DNA of 64,000 nucleotides from Rhizobiales bacterium 62-17. Its GTDB lineage: Bacteria > Pseudomonadota > Alphaproteobacteria > Rhizobiales > Beijerinckiaceae. Position numbers and translations under genes: made by a program. A model generated the notes under the pieces. That model saw only the letters and a list, made by a program, of their open reading frames with translations, was not told the origin of the DNA and did not search any database. Numbering within the stretch: the stretch's first letter is position 1; the number at the start of each line of letters is the position of its first letter. The stretch spans positions 693,940 to 757,939 of the forward strand of contig MKVW01000004.1 of assembly GCA_001898965.1 (NCBI GenBank). Direction: 5' to 3'. This document shows, piece by piece, positions 8,581 through 17,270 of this stretch.

Positions 8581-9975
8581 ATGCAGCCCGCCGTGTCGCA
8601 CGCCGAAGCTCCTCCCAGCCTTCCAGGCCGGCATGGCGGCTGGACTGGCGGCTGGGCACGTGCGCTCAAGCTCAGCCTGGTCGCCGTCTTCCTGTTCCTG
8701 ACCGGCGGCCCGGCGGTCATAGCCCAATTCGACGATTCCAACAGCGCGCTCTACTGGCAGCGCGAACGCCAGCGCATGCAGCAGGCGCGCAAGCCCCCCA
8801 TCGTCGTGCAGCGGCCAACCCAGCTCATCCGCCGCGCCGCGCCCAAACGCGGCTTCAGCCGCGAAGTGCCACACGAACTGCAACCCAGCCGTCCGCCCAC
8901 GGAAACGCCGCATCCGACCGAAAACGCGGCGCCGGCGGCGCCCGCAACGCCTGGCACCCCTTCAGCGCCGGCGACCCTTTCCGCTCAGGCGCCACAGGCG
9001 GCGACCACCACCATCGCCGTCATCGGCGACAACATCGGCCAGCTGCTGGCTCAGGGTCTACAGGAAGCATTCGAGGAACGGCCCGATATCGCCATTCTGC
9101 GCCGCACCCGCGAAAATTCCGGTCTCGTGCGCGATGATTATTACGACTGGAACAAAAACGTCCGCGAGCTTCTGGCCAGCAACGACAAGATCAAACTCGC
9201 CGTCATCTTGATCGGCAGCAACGACCGCCAACAATTGCGCGACGGCAATACGGTGCTCGAACCGCGCACGCCGAAATGGAACGCCGCCTATACGGCGCGT
9301 GTCGAAGCCATCGCCACGCAGTTCCGCGATCGCAAGATCCCGCTGCTCTGGGTCGGCCTGCCGGTGATGAAGAACGAACGGCTGACGGCGGAACTTTTGA
9401 ACTTCAACGAAATCTACCGCGACGTCGCCGCCAAGACCGGCGCCACCTATATCGACGTCTGGGAAGGTTTCGTCGACGACCGCAACCAGTTCTCGATCTT
9501 CGGACCCGATCTCAACGGCCAGATCGTGCGGCTGCGCACCGGCGATGGCGTGCACTTCACCAGCGCAGGCGCCCGCAAGCTCGCTTACTATGTCGAAGGC
9601 GACATCCGCCGCATTCTCGATGCGCAGAAACCTAACGAACCAGCCGTCGCCGGCCGACCGCCATCGACGCCGTCCCAACAGCAAGTCACGGTTCGGGTCG
9701 ATCTGCCGCCGGAAGTGCCCCCGCCAAATGCCGGCCTCCTGATCCCGCTGCCACCGCCGCCGCCGCAGATCGTCATACCGGTACGCCCGCCGGCTGGCCC
9801 GGTGCTGACCCTGACGGCGCCCGACCTGTCGCCCGGCGGCCAGCTTGCCACACGGGCCCGCGCACCGCGCACCGGCGATCCCAACGACCTGACGCAACGC
9901 GCCCTCGTTACCGGCGCACCAATGGACACGCGGCCTGGCCGCGCCGACGATTTCTCCTGGCCAAGAGTGAACTAA
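8581..9975 (+). CDS. DUF459 / SGNH-GDSL hydrolase family exported protein
   Basis: This 464-residue protein has an N-terminal hydrophobic segment (about residues 22-42), then a Pro/Ala-rich region, an SGNH-like domain (about 140-345) and a Pro-rich tail. The fold is supported by a block III-like GSNDRQQL, the DGVHFTSAGARKLA block with its catalytic-type Asp and His, and VIGDNIGQLLAQGL where block I belongs. In block I the nucleophile Ser of GDS is replaced by Asn, so esterase activity is doubtful. DUF459 proteins are common in Rhizobiales and are thought to act in the envelope. The preceding transglycosylase gene, 18 bases away, agrees with an envelope role. The substrate is unknown. Confidence 0.8.
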   Translation: MQPAVSHAEAPPSLPGRHGGWTGGWARALKLSLVAVFLFLTGGPAVIAQFDDSNSALYWQRERQRMQQARKPPIVVQRPTQLIRRAAPKRGFSREVPHELQPSRPPTETPHPTENAAPAAPATPGTPSAPATLSAQAPQAATTTIAVIGDNIGQLLAQGLQEAFEERPDIAILRRTRENSGLVRDDYYDWNKNVRELLASNDKIKLAVILIGSNDRQQLRDGNTVLEPRTPKWNAAYTARVEAIATQFRDRKIPLLWVGLPVMKNERLTAELLNFNEIYRDVAAKTGATYIDVWEGFVDDRNQFSIFGPDLNGQIVRLRTGDGVHFTSAGARKLAYYVEGDIRRILDAQKPNEPAVAGRPPSTPSQQQVTVRVDLPPEVPPPNAGLLIPLPPPPPQIVIPVRPPAGPVLTLTAPDLSPGGQLATRARAPRTGDPNDLTQRALVTGAPMDTRPGRADDFSWPRVN

Positions 9976-10086
9976 AAACCAGTCAACTGAGACGATCGTG
10001 GGCCAGACGAACAGCCTTCCATTTGCTACGACAGGTCAATCCGACGTTTGGCGTCGGACCGGCCGTTCTTTATTCGGGAGCCTTGC

Positions 10087-10698
10087 ATGACCTTCGAGAT
10101 CGCTGCCACGCCCGAGGACGCGATCGACCGGCTCGAAGCGCTCTATGCTGCCGCCTGTCAGGCCTTGCGTGATGACCTGCAACGTTTCTTCGATACCCAT
10201 GTGCCGCCGACGGCGGAGGAACGCGCCCGCTATCGTTATCCGGTGCTGCGTGTCACCTATACGCACGCCAACGCGTTGCCGCTGAGCGCGCCGACCACAT
10301 GGCGCGGTTTCGCCAAATTCCCGGCACCGGGCATCTATTCGACCACCGTCACACAGCCCGCGGAATTTCGCGCCTATCTGCTCGATCAGCTTCGCCTGCT
10401 GGTGGAGGAATACGGCGCGACGATCGAAACCGGCGTCAGCCAGCAGGAAATCCCCTACCCTTATGCCCTCGACGGTGGCGACGAACTGGCACGCGGCAAA
10501 GCTACCGCCGTCGAACTCGCGCGCTACTTTCCAACGCCACTCCTGTCCCTGGTCGGCGACGAGATCGCCGATGGCACGTTCGACTTTGTCGATGGCGAGC
10601 CGCGCCCCTTGTCGTTGTTCGACGCGGTGCGCGTCGATTTCTCGCTGCGCCGCCTCGTCCATTACACCGGCACCGACTGGCGCGACATGCAGCCCTGA
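10087..10698 (+). pseudogene. amn: AMP nucleosidase, N-terminal half (gene interrupted by in-frame TGA)
   Basis: These 203 residues are the N-terminal regulatory domain of AMP nucleosidase, which splits AMP into adenine and ribose 5-phosphate. The start at 10087 has CGGGAG 7 bases upstream. YRYPVLRVTYTHANALP and the end RRLVHYTGTDWRDMQP match the family closely. The frame then meets TGA at 10696-10698, and the same frame continues at once with the catalytic half. By recall, E. coli Amn has an aromatic residue at this point (QPFVLFTNY); TGG to TGA would be one base change. No other damage is seen, so the lesion is recent, a sequence error, or tolerated as a split protein. Confidence 0.8.
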
Positions 10699-11553
10699 GT
10701 GCTGCTCACCAACTATCACCGTTATGTCGATCAATTCGTTCGATTGGGGTTGGCCGAAGTTCAGGCCGGCACCGCCGAGGCTTTGGCCGTGCCCGGCGGC
10801 GGCCGCATCGGCCAAGGCGACATCGATGACGGCACGGCGGAACGCGTGATGGCGGCGCCCTGGCATCGCTTCCAGATGCCGGCCTATCATCTGATCCGCA
10901 AGAACGGCGAAGGCATCACCCTGGTCAATATCGGCGTGGGGCCCTCCAACGCCAAGAACATCACCGATCACCTCGCCGTGCTCAGACCGAACTGCTGGCT
11001 GATGGTTGGCCACTGCGGCGGCCTGCGCCAGGAACAGGTGATCGGCGATTATGTTCTCGCCCATGCCTATCTGCGCAAGGATCATATTCTCGACGAACTG
11101 GTGCCCCCCGACATCCCCATTCCCGCCCTTGCTGAAATTCAGGTGGCGCTTCAGGAAGCCGCAGCTGAAATCACCGGCGAGAAGGGCGAGCGTTTGAAAC
11201 GGCGCCTGCGCACCGGCACCGTCGTTACCCAGGACGATCGCAACTGGGAACTGCAATGGACCAAGGAGCGCCGCCGCATCAACCAATCGCGCGCCGTCGC
11301 CGTCGATATGGAATCAGGCACGATTGCCGCGCAGGGCTACCGTTTGCGCGTGCCTTACGGCACCTTGCTGTGCGTCTCCGACAAGCCGCTGCACGGCGAA
11401 ATCAAACTGCCTGGCGCCGCCAATGCGTTCTATGAGCGTGCCGTCGGCGAACATCTGAGGATCGGACTGCGTGCTTTGAGCAAACTCAACGAAGCCGGCG
11501 CCACCATTCACTCACGCAAATTGCGCAGTTTCGACGAACCGCCATTCCGCTAG
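10699..11553 (+). pseudogene. amn: AMP nucleosidase, C-terminal catalytic half
   Basis: The catalytic PNP/UDP-phosphorylase-type domain of AMP nucleosidase, 285 codons, continues in the same frame directly after the TGA at 10696. Family motifs are intact: NIGVGPSNAKNITDHLAVLRP, WLMVGHCGGLR, RTGTVVTQDDRNWEL, AVDMESGTIAAQGYR with the nucleoside-binding DMES, and CVSDKPLHGEIKLPG. The first codon after the stop is GTG, giving TGAGTG, so restart by translational coupling is possible, though no Shine-Dalgarno is visible. If restart works, the product would lack the allosteric N-terminal domain that responds to ATP and phosphate in the E. coli enzyme. Otherwise the locus is a pseudogene or carries a sequencing error. 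Confidence 0.8.
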
Positions 11554-11591
11554 ATGGGGCGTCTTCCAATAATCTTTCATGGGAGGAGTTC

Positions 11592-12611
11592 ATGATCGTT
11601 CGCTTAGGCATTGCCGCAGCCATCGCAAGCGCAGGTCTTATGCCCGCGAAAGCTCAGACCTCGACGCCACAGCCATATGTATCAAAGTCACCCATCTACT
11701 TGGTCATTGGTTACGCGCCGGGAGGAAGCTATGATCTCTATGCGCGCCTCGTCGCACGCTTCCTCGGCAAGCACATGCCCGGACAGCCAGCTATCGTTCC
11801 CCAAAACATGCCGGGCGCGGGGTCCCTGCAAGCTGCCAATTACATCTACGCGGTTGCCCCCAAAGACGGGACAGCGATCGCGGCTCTCGGCGAAACCATT
11901 GCGATGGAACAGGCATTGCAAAATCCGGGCGTTCGGTATGATGCGACGAAATTAACTTGGATCGGACGCATCGCATCGAGCAACAATATTCATCTTGTTT
12001 GGCATTCGGCCAAGGCACAGTCGATGGAGGACGTTAAATCGATAGAGATGTCCGTGGCCGGCACTGGCCCGGCCAATTTGGCAGAGACCGTCCCCAAGCT
12101 TCTCAATAACGTTCTTGGAACTAAATTTAAGATCGTATCTGGTTATCCATCGTCCGGACCAGCCATGTTGGCGATGGAGCGTGGTGAAGTCGATGGAACC
12201 GCAACGTCTTGGGCGGTCGTTAAAGCGCAGCATCAGGCCTGGCTCAAAGACAAAAAGGTGCGGATCATTCTGCAAGACGTGCCGGAACGCGATCCCGAGC
12301 TTCCCGACGTTCCCGCTCTTGTCGAACTCGCAAAGAATGATGCCGACAGGCAGTTGCTTACGCTCTACGCATCGGGCGGGGCTATAGGCCGCGCCTATAC
12401 GGCTCCACCGGATCTACCGACAGCGGCGGCAGCCGCCTTACGCGACAGCTTTCAAAAAATGACACAAGATCCAGACCTGCTCGCCGATGCCGCTAAGATG
12501 CAAGTTTCCATCGAACCTGCGGATCATAAGCTGCTGCAACAGGTCGTCGAACAGACCGTCAAGGTCGACGACAACATCCGAAAGCGGGTGCGTGAAATAT
12601 TCGGCAACTGA
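11592..12611 (+). CDS. Bug/TctC-family periplasmic tricarboxylate-type binding protein (orphan)
   Basis: This is a periplasmic solute receptor of the Bug (TctC) family, 339 residues, with GGGAGGAG 6 bases before the start. The signal peptide ends near MPAKAQT. The mature protein shows the family pattern LVIGYAPGGSYDLYARLVA, VPQNMPGAGSLQAANYIY and GYPSSGPAMLAMERGEVDG. Such proteins hand carboxylates to TctAB membrane carriers, but no tctA or tctB is in the window, so it is an orphan, as is common for this family. The DNA is less GC-rich than its neighbours (bases 11941-12000 contain 25 G+C of 60), which hints at acquisition. Confidence 0.85.
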   Translation: MIVRLGIAAAIASAGLMPAKAQTSTPQPYVSKSPIYLVIGYAPGGSYDLYARLVARFLGKHMPGQPAIVPQNMPGAGSLQAANYIYAVAPKDGTAIAALGETIAMEQALQNPGVRYDATKLTWIGRIASSNNIHLVWHSAKAQSMEDVKSIEMSVAGTGPANLAETVPKLLNNVLGTKFKIVSGYPSSGPAMLAMERGEVDGTATSWAVVKAQHQAWLKDKKVRIILQDVPERDPELPDVPALVELAKNDADRQLLTLYASGGAIGRAYTAPPDLPTAAAAALRDSFQKMTQDPDLLADAAKMQVSIEPADHKLLQQVVEQTVKVDDNIRKRVREIFGN

Positions 12612-12645
12612 TCGAAGATTGCCAAATGGCCGCACACTCTAGCAA

Positions 12646-12978
12646 TCAGCGCGTCACATCGCTGATCCAACGCAGATAAGGCCCATGCCCTTCGGCGATC
12701 GCGATGCGCACGATCTCCGGTACTTCGTAGACATGCACCATGCGGATCGCCTGTTCGACATCGGCATAATCGGCGGATTTGATCTTGGCGCGAATTTCGA
12801 TTTCCGGCTCGTCGCGCAGCCTGTCTTCCCAGACGTAGAGACTTTCGATCCGCTGGAGCTGGACGCATGCCGCCAACTTGTCCGACAGCAGGCGCTCGGC
12901 GATCAGCCGGGCATTGTCGTCGCTGCTCGTCGTCGTGACGACGATGGAATAGCCGCTGTCGGAGGCCGGTTCGCTCAT
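12646..12978 (-). CDS. cutA: Divalent-cation tolerance protein CutA
   Basis: This small trimeric CutA1 protein has 110 residues, the normal length. Motifs are IVVTTTSSDDNARLIAERLL at the N-terminus, KLAACVQLQRIESLYVWE in the middle and HVYEVPEIVRIAIAEG near the C-terminus, all characteristic of CutA. The start ATG overlaps the stop of hemH as ATGA, so the two are translationally coupled. CutA is named for copper tolerance in E. coli, but its true role is unclear. The pairing with ferrochelatase suggests a metal-related context without proving one. Confidence 0.95.
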   Translation of the reverse strand: MSEPASDSGYSIVVTTTSSDDNARLIAERLLSDKLAACVQLQRIESLYVWEDRLRDEPEIEIRAKIKSADYADVEQAIRMVHVYEVPEIVRIAIAEGHGPYLRWISDVTR

Positions 12979-14030
12979 ATCCACCCCTGCAGTTCGCGCC
13001 GCACCACATGCGCGAGAACGTTCATCCCCGCGTCCGTATCGTTGAGACAGTCGATGCGAGCAAAATGTTCGCCACCCGCGCCCAAAAAGATATCGCGCAC
13101 CTCGACGCCGATTTCCTCGATCGTCTCGACGCAATCGGACACGAAGCCAGGTGCCACGATAGCGATCCGTTTGACGCCGCGCTGCGCCATCTCGCGCACG
13201 GTCGCATCGAGATAAGGCTTGATCCATTCGGTGCGACCGAAACGGGACTGATAAGCGAGCGGCATCTGTGCGTCGCTGAAGCCGAGCCTCTGCCGCAAGA
13301 GCCGCACGGTCTCGACGCATTGCGCGGCATAAGGATCGCCCTTGTCCACATAACTTTGTGGAATGCCGTGAAACGAGGCGATCACCGCCTCGGGCTCGAA
13401 ATCGAGCTTGGCCAAGGCATCGCGCACGCTCTGCGCCAAGGCATCGATGTAAACCGGATCGTCGTGCCAAGGCGGCGCGACGCGCACCACCGGCTGCCAA
13501 CGCATCGTCTTCAAGGCGGCGAACGCCTTGTCGGCCACTGTCGCGGAAGCGGAAGCGGCATATTGCGGATAGAGCGGCACGCACAGGATGCGGTCGCAGC
13601 CTTGCGCCTGCAACGTCTCGAGCCGCGACTTGATCGAGGGATTGCCATAGCGCATGCCCCAGTCGACCACGACCGGGCGAGCCGGATCACCCAACGCCCC
13701 GTCGCCGATCAGCCGCGCAAGCCGTTGCGCCTGCGCCCGCGTATAGGTGCGCAACGGGCTCTCGTTGCGCTCCTTGTTCCAGATCGTCGCATACTTGCGT
13801 CCCGACAGGCTGGGACGGATCGTCAAGATGGCGAGATTGAGGATCGGCCACCACAAAAGCTTGGGCACCTCGATCACACGGGGGTCCGACAGGAACTCTT
13901 TCAGATAGCGACGCATCGCCCAGTAGTCGGTGGCGTCGGGCGTGCCGAGATTGACGATCAAGACGCCCACCTTGCCGGAAGGATAAGCTGGACTGTCGCT
14001 GGTTGCGCCGGTGGCACTGGCTTCTGTCAT
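12975..14030 (-). CDS. hemH: Ferrochelatase
   Basis: Ferrochelatase inserts ferrous iron into protoporphyrin IX, the last step of protohaem synthesis, at the inner membrane. Length 351 residues is standard. VGVLIVNLGTPDATD opens the domain, the catalytic His is at about residue 221 in ASFHGIPQSYVDKGDPY, and CVPLYPQYAASASATV and GFVSDCVETIEEIG are conserved elements, the last holding the essential acidic residues. The hydrophilic N-terminus before residue 20 is variable in the family. Its stop overlaps the cutA start. The divergent carrier gene begins 192 bases upstream. Confidence 0.97.
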   Translation of the reverse strand: MTEASATGATSDSPAYPSGKVGVLIVNLGTPDATDYWAMRRYLKEFLSDPRVIEVPKLLWWPILNLAILTIRPSLSGRKYATIWNKERNESPLRTYTRAQAQRLARLIGDGALGDPARPVVVDWGMRYGNPSIKSRLETLQAQGCDRILCVPLYPQYAASASATVADKAFAALKTMRWQPVVRVAPPWHDDPVYIDALAQSVRDALAKLDFEPEAVIASFHGIPQSYVDKGDPYAAQCVETVRLLRQRLGFSDAQMPLAYQSRFGRTEWIKPYLDATVREMAQRGVKRIAIVAPGFVSDCVETIEEIGVEVRDIFLGAGGEHFARIDCLNDTDAGMNVLAHVVRRELQGWI

Positions 14031-14222
14031 GAGACCGCTATCAAAACTATGCGATGTGGATAAGGATTAACTTGATTTAGGCTCCGGAGACTGAAAAGTC
14101 GATCCGGCCTTTTGCGCGCACCTGGAAAGGTGCGGAACCCGTGCTACCATCCGGTTCGCGGAATCGGCTGGGAACAAGGCCGTGCGCACGGGGAAATACC
14201 GCAAGGAAGGATCGGTTTCCAG

Positions 14223-15560
14223 ATGGCACAATGGGAGCAGAGCATCGAGCGTGCCTTGTCACGTGTCGTCGACGTGCGGCCGCAGGAAGTGCGGGCCATG
14301 CTCTGGGCCTTCGCCTATTTCTTCTGCCTCCTGACCAGCTATTACGTTCTGCGCCCGGTGCGCGACGAAATGGGCGTCGCCGGCGGCGTGCGCAACATGC
14401 CCTGGCTCTTTTCCGCGACGTTGATCACCATGCTGGTGGCCGTGCCCATTTACGGCGCGCTCGTGGCTCGCCTTCCCCGCGCGCGCTTCATTCCGCTCGT
14501 CTATCATTTCTTCGCGCTCAATCTCGTTCTCTTCTGGCTGCTTCTGTCCTTCCGCATCTTTCCAGGTGAAGCGGCGCGCGCCTTCTTTGTCTGGATCAGC
14601 ATCTTCAATCTGTTCGTCGTCTCGATTTTCTGGTCGTTCCTGGCAGATCTCTTCCGCACCGAACAGGCGAAACGCCTCTTCGGCTTCGTCGCGGCCGGCG
14701 GGACGGCCGGCGCATTGCTTGGACCGACGCTGACCGTTTCGCTCGCCGGCCTGCTTGGCCCTGCCAATCTACTTCTCGTCGCCATGATCTTTCTGGAGAT
14801 CGCCGTGTTCTGCGCCATGCGCCTGGAGCTGACGGCCGAGCGCACGGAGCCGATCGAGGCGGAGAAGGCGCCCAAAGCCATCGGCGGCAATCCCTTCGCC
14901 GGCTTCTCGCTGATCCTGCGCTCGCCTTATCTCGCCGGCATCGCGCTGTGGGTGATACTCCTGTCGCTCGCCGGCACCTTTCTCTATTTTGCCCAGGCCG
15001 AACTCGTTTCCGCCGCCTCCGGCGATCCGGCAACGCGCACGCGCATTTTCGCCGCCATCGATCTGGCATCGGCACTGCTAACCCTGGTCGTTCAATTTCT
15101 AGCCACCGGCCGCCTCATCCAGCGTTTCGGCACCGGGCCGGCAGCGGCTTTCCTGCCGCTGATCTTCGCCATCGGCTTCGCCATTCTCGCCGCGCAACCG
15201 CTGCTCGTCGTCGCCATGGCTTTCCAGGCCTTGCAGCGCACGTCCAATTTCGCCATCTCCAATCCCGCCCGCGAAATGCTGTTCACCTCGGTCGACCGGG
15301 AAGAGAAATACAAGGCCAAGAATATCATCGACGGTGCCCTGTTCCGTGGCGCCGATGCGCTGTGGGCCTGGGCCTTCACGGCGCTGCGCGGCACCGGCCT
15401 CGATGTCACCGGCATCGCCCTCGTCACCATCCCCATCGCGCTCGGCTGGCTCGTGCTGGCTCTGGGCCTCGGACGCGCGCAAGACAACGCACCGCGCAAC
15501 AAACGACCGCACTCACAGGAGAAAAGACATGAAGGCCAACATCGATCTGACGCGCCGTGA
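14223..15560 (+). CDS. Multi-helix carrier of the NTP/NDP exchanger-like (Npt) / MFS group
   Basis: This integral membrane protein has 445 residues and about 12 hydrophobic segments. The start at 14223 is preceded by AGGAAGGA about 12 bases upstream; an earlier in-frame start at 14112 would add a polar tail. Features include SYYVLRPVRDEMG near the first helix, WSFLADLFRTEQAKRLFGF and GGTAGALLGP, which recur in proteins annotated as NTP/NDP exchange transporters outside the obligate parasites. In free-living bacteria the substrate of this group is unknown, so nucleotide exchange should not be assumed. Its end overlaps the next gene by 32 bases, implying an operon with the exported aldo/keto reductase. 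Confidence 0.75.
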   Translation: MAQWEQSIERALSRVVDVRPQEVRAMLWAFAYFFCLLTSYYVLRPVRDEMGVAGGVRNMPWLFSATLITMLVAVPIYGALVARLPRARFIPLVYHFFALNLVLFWLLLSFRIFPGEAARAFFVWISIFNLFVVSIFWSFLADLFRTEQAKRLFGFVAAGGTAGALLGPTLTVSLAGLLGPANLLLVAMIFLEIAVFCAMRLELTAERTEPIEAEKAPKAIGGNPFAGFSLILRSPYLAGIALWVILLSLAGTFLYFAQAELVSAASGDPATRTRIFAAIDLASALLTLVVQFLATGRLIQRFGTGPAAAFLPLIFAIGFAILAAQPLLVVAMAFQALQRTSNFAISNPAREMLFTSVDREEKYKAKNIIDGALFRGADALWAWAFTALRGTGLDVTGIALVTIPIALGWLVLALGLGRAQDNAPRNKRPHSQEKRHEGQHRSDAP

Positions 15561-16464
15561 AACTTTGACCCTGACCGCCGCCGCGGGCCTCGCCGCCCTC
15601 GCGCCGAGCCTGCCGGCTTTCGCGCAATCGGGCGGCATTCTCGCCCGCAAGATCCCCTCAAGCGGCGAAATGCTGCCCGTGGTCGGCATCGGCACGGCGA
15701 TTATTTTCGACTTCGACAAGTCCGACCAGACCAAACTCAACGAACGGGCCGAGGTGATCAAGGCGCTGGTCGCCGGCGGCGGCCGCTTGATCGACACCGC
15801 GCCCTCCTATGGCCTTGCCGAGGATCGGCTCGGCGATCTCTTCGCCATGACCGGCCTGCGCGATCGCATTTTCCTGGCCGGCAAAGTGCGCGTCGCCAGC
15901 CGCGAGGACACCATCGCCGAGCAGAAGGCCTCTTTCGCCAAGATGAAGATCGATCGCATCGATCTGATGCAACTTCACAACGTGCGCGACGCCAACCAGC
16001 ATCTCGATCTCTTGCGCGAATGGAAGAAGTCGAACCTGTGCAAATATATCGGCATCACCTCATCGTTCGACCGCGACTATCATGCGGTCGAACAAACGCT
16101 GAAGCGCGAGAAGCCGGATTTCTTCCAGATCGACTATTCGATGGTCGATCGCAATTCTGAGGAACGGCTGATTCCCACCGCCGCCGATTCAGGTTGCGCC
16201 ATTCTCACCAACCTGCCTTTCGGTCGCGGCAAGTTCTTTCAAAAAGTCGCTGGCAAACCGTTGCCCGATTTCGCCAAGGAGATCGAGGTGACGAGCTGGG
16301 CGCAATATGCGCTGAAATGGCTGCTCGGCAATCCGGCGATCAACGGCGTGATCCCGGGCACCGACAAGCCGCAATATATGGTCGACAATCTCAAGGCCGG
16401 CATGGGTCCGTTGCCGGATGCGGCCATGCGCAAGCGCATGGTCGATCACTTCGAGCAGCTCTGA
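15529..16464 (+). CDS. Tat-exported aldo/keto reductase family protein
   Basis: This aldo/keto reductase-like protein has 311 residues and a clear twin-arginine leader (LTRRETLTLTAAAGLAAL, cleavage near AFAQ). The start at 15529 has AGGAG 9 bases upstream and lies within the end of the carrier gene. The barrel shows the AKR tetrad in the expected order: Asp and Tyr in DTAPSYGLAEDRLGD, Lys in LAGKVRV and His in LMQLHNVRD. Export is unusual for an NADPH-dependent enzyme; Tat export allows folding with the cofactor bound first, as for glucose-fructose oxidoreductase. The substrate is not predictable. Confidence 0.88.
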   Translation: MKANIDLTRRETLTLTAAAGLAALAPSLPAFAQSGGILARKIPSSGEMLPVVGIGTAIIFDFDKSDQTKLNERAEVIKALVAGGGRLIDTAPSYGLAEDRLGDLFAMTGLRDRIFLAGKVRVASREDTIAEQKASFAKMKIDRIDLMQLHNVRDANQHLDLLREWKKSNLCKYIGITSSFDRDYHAVEQTLKREKPDFFQIDYSMVDRNSEERLIPTAADSGCAILTNLPFGRGKFFQKVAGKPLPDFAKEIEVTSWAQYALKWLLGNPAINGVIPGTDKPQYMVDNLKAGMGPLPDAAMRKRMVDHFEQL

Positions 16465-16469
16465 TTGGC

Positions 16470-17270
16470 CTAGCGCCACAGCCCGTGGAAATGATGCACG
16501 GGCCCGTGGCCGGAGCCAACCTGCAATTGATCGGCGGCCTTGAGCGCCGCCGTCAGATAATCCTTGGCACTCGCCGTCGCTTCGAACAGCGACTGGCCTT
16601 TGGCGAGTTGCGCGGCGATTGCCGAGGATAAGGTACAGCCCGTGCCATGGGTATTCTTGGTATCGACGCGACCGGCGCGCAGAACGCGCGCATCGGCGCC
16701 GTCGAACAGAACGTCCTCGGCATAGTCGCCGCCCAAGTGACCACCTTTGACGAGCACGGCCGGCGCGCCCTGTCCGTGCAGAATGCGCGCCAACTGTTCC
16801 AGGCCCGCCGTGTCATGTGGTTCCGTGCTGCCGCTCAACCGCACCGCTTCGGGAATATTAGGCGTGATGACCGTGGCGAGCGGAAACAGATGTCGCTTGA
16901 TCGCATCGATCACATCGGGCGTGCCGAGCGACGCGCCGCTGGTCGCCACCAGCACGGGATCGAGCACGATGTTGCGCGCGCCATGGCGCTTAAGCCTGTC
17001 GGCCACGACCTCAACGACCGCACCGGATGCCAGCATACCGATCTTCACCGCATCGACCCGCACATCGGCGAAGATCGCATCGATCTGCTCGCCGACGAAT
17101 TCGGGCGGTGGAATGTGAACGCCGGTGACGCCGCGTGTGTTCTGCGCCGTCAGCGCGGTTAAGACGGCCATGCCGTAGCAACCGAGCGCCGAGAAAGTCT
17201 TCAGATCGGCCTGAATGCCGGCGCCTCCGGACGGATCCGAGCCAGCCACCGACAGCACATGAGCAATCAT
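16470..17270 (-). CDS. thiD: Hydroxymethylpyrimidine/phosphomethylpyrimidine kinase
   Basis: This kinase phosphorylates HMP and HMP-P to HMP-PP for thiamine synthesis. It has 266 residues, standard for ThiD. It opens VLSVAGSDPSGGAGIQADLK, the signature of the ribokinase-like ThiD family. VLVKGGHLGG and the anion-hole/catalytic motif NTHGTGCTLSSAIAAQLA, with its catalytic Asp position replaced by the Cys of GTGC as is normal for ThiD, are present. Its start overlaps the stop of the DUF2937 gene by 4 bases, so they are coupled. No other thiamine gene is in the window. Confidence 0.95.
   Translation of the reverse strand: MIAHVLSVAGSDPSGGAGIQADLKTFSALGCYGMAVLTALTAQNTRGVTGVHIPPPEFVGEQIDAIFADVRVDAVKIGMLASGAVVEVVADRLKRHGARNIVLDPVLVATSGASLGTPDVIDAIKRHLFPLATVITPNIPEAVRLSGSTEPHDTAGLEQLARILHGQGAPAVLVKGGHLGGDYAEDVLFDGADARVLRAGRVDTKNTHGTGCTLSSAIAAQLAKGQSLFEATASAKDYLTAALKAADQLQVGSGHGPVHHFHGLWR

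Noticed and set aside
10696..10698. TGA in the AMP nucleosidase gene as a selenocysteine codon
   Set aside because: The family is not a selenoprotein family, the position normally holds an aromatic residue, and only a 4-bp hairpin is visible after the TGA.
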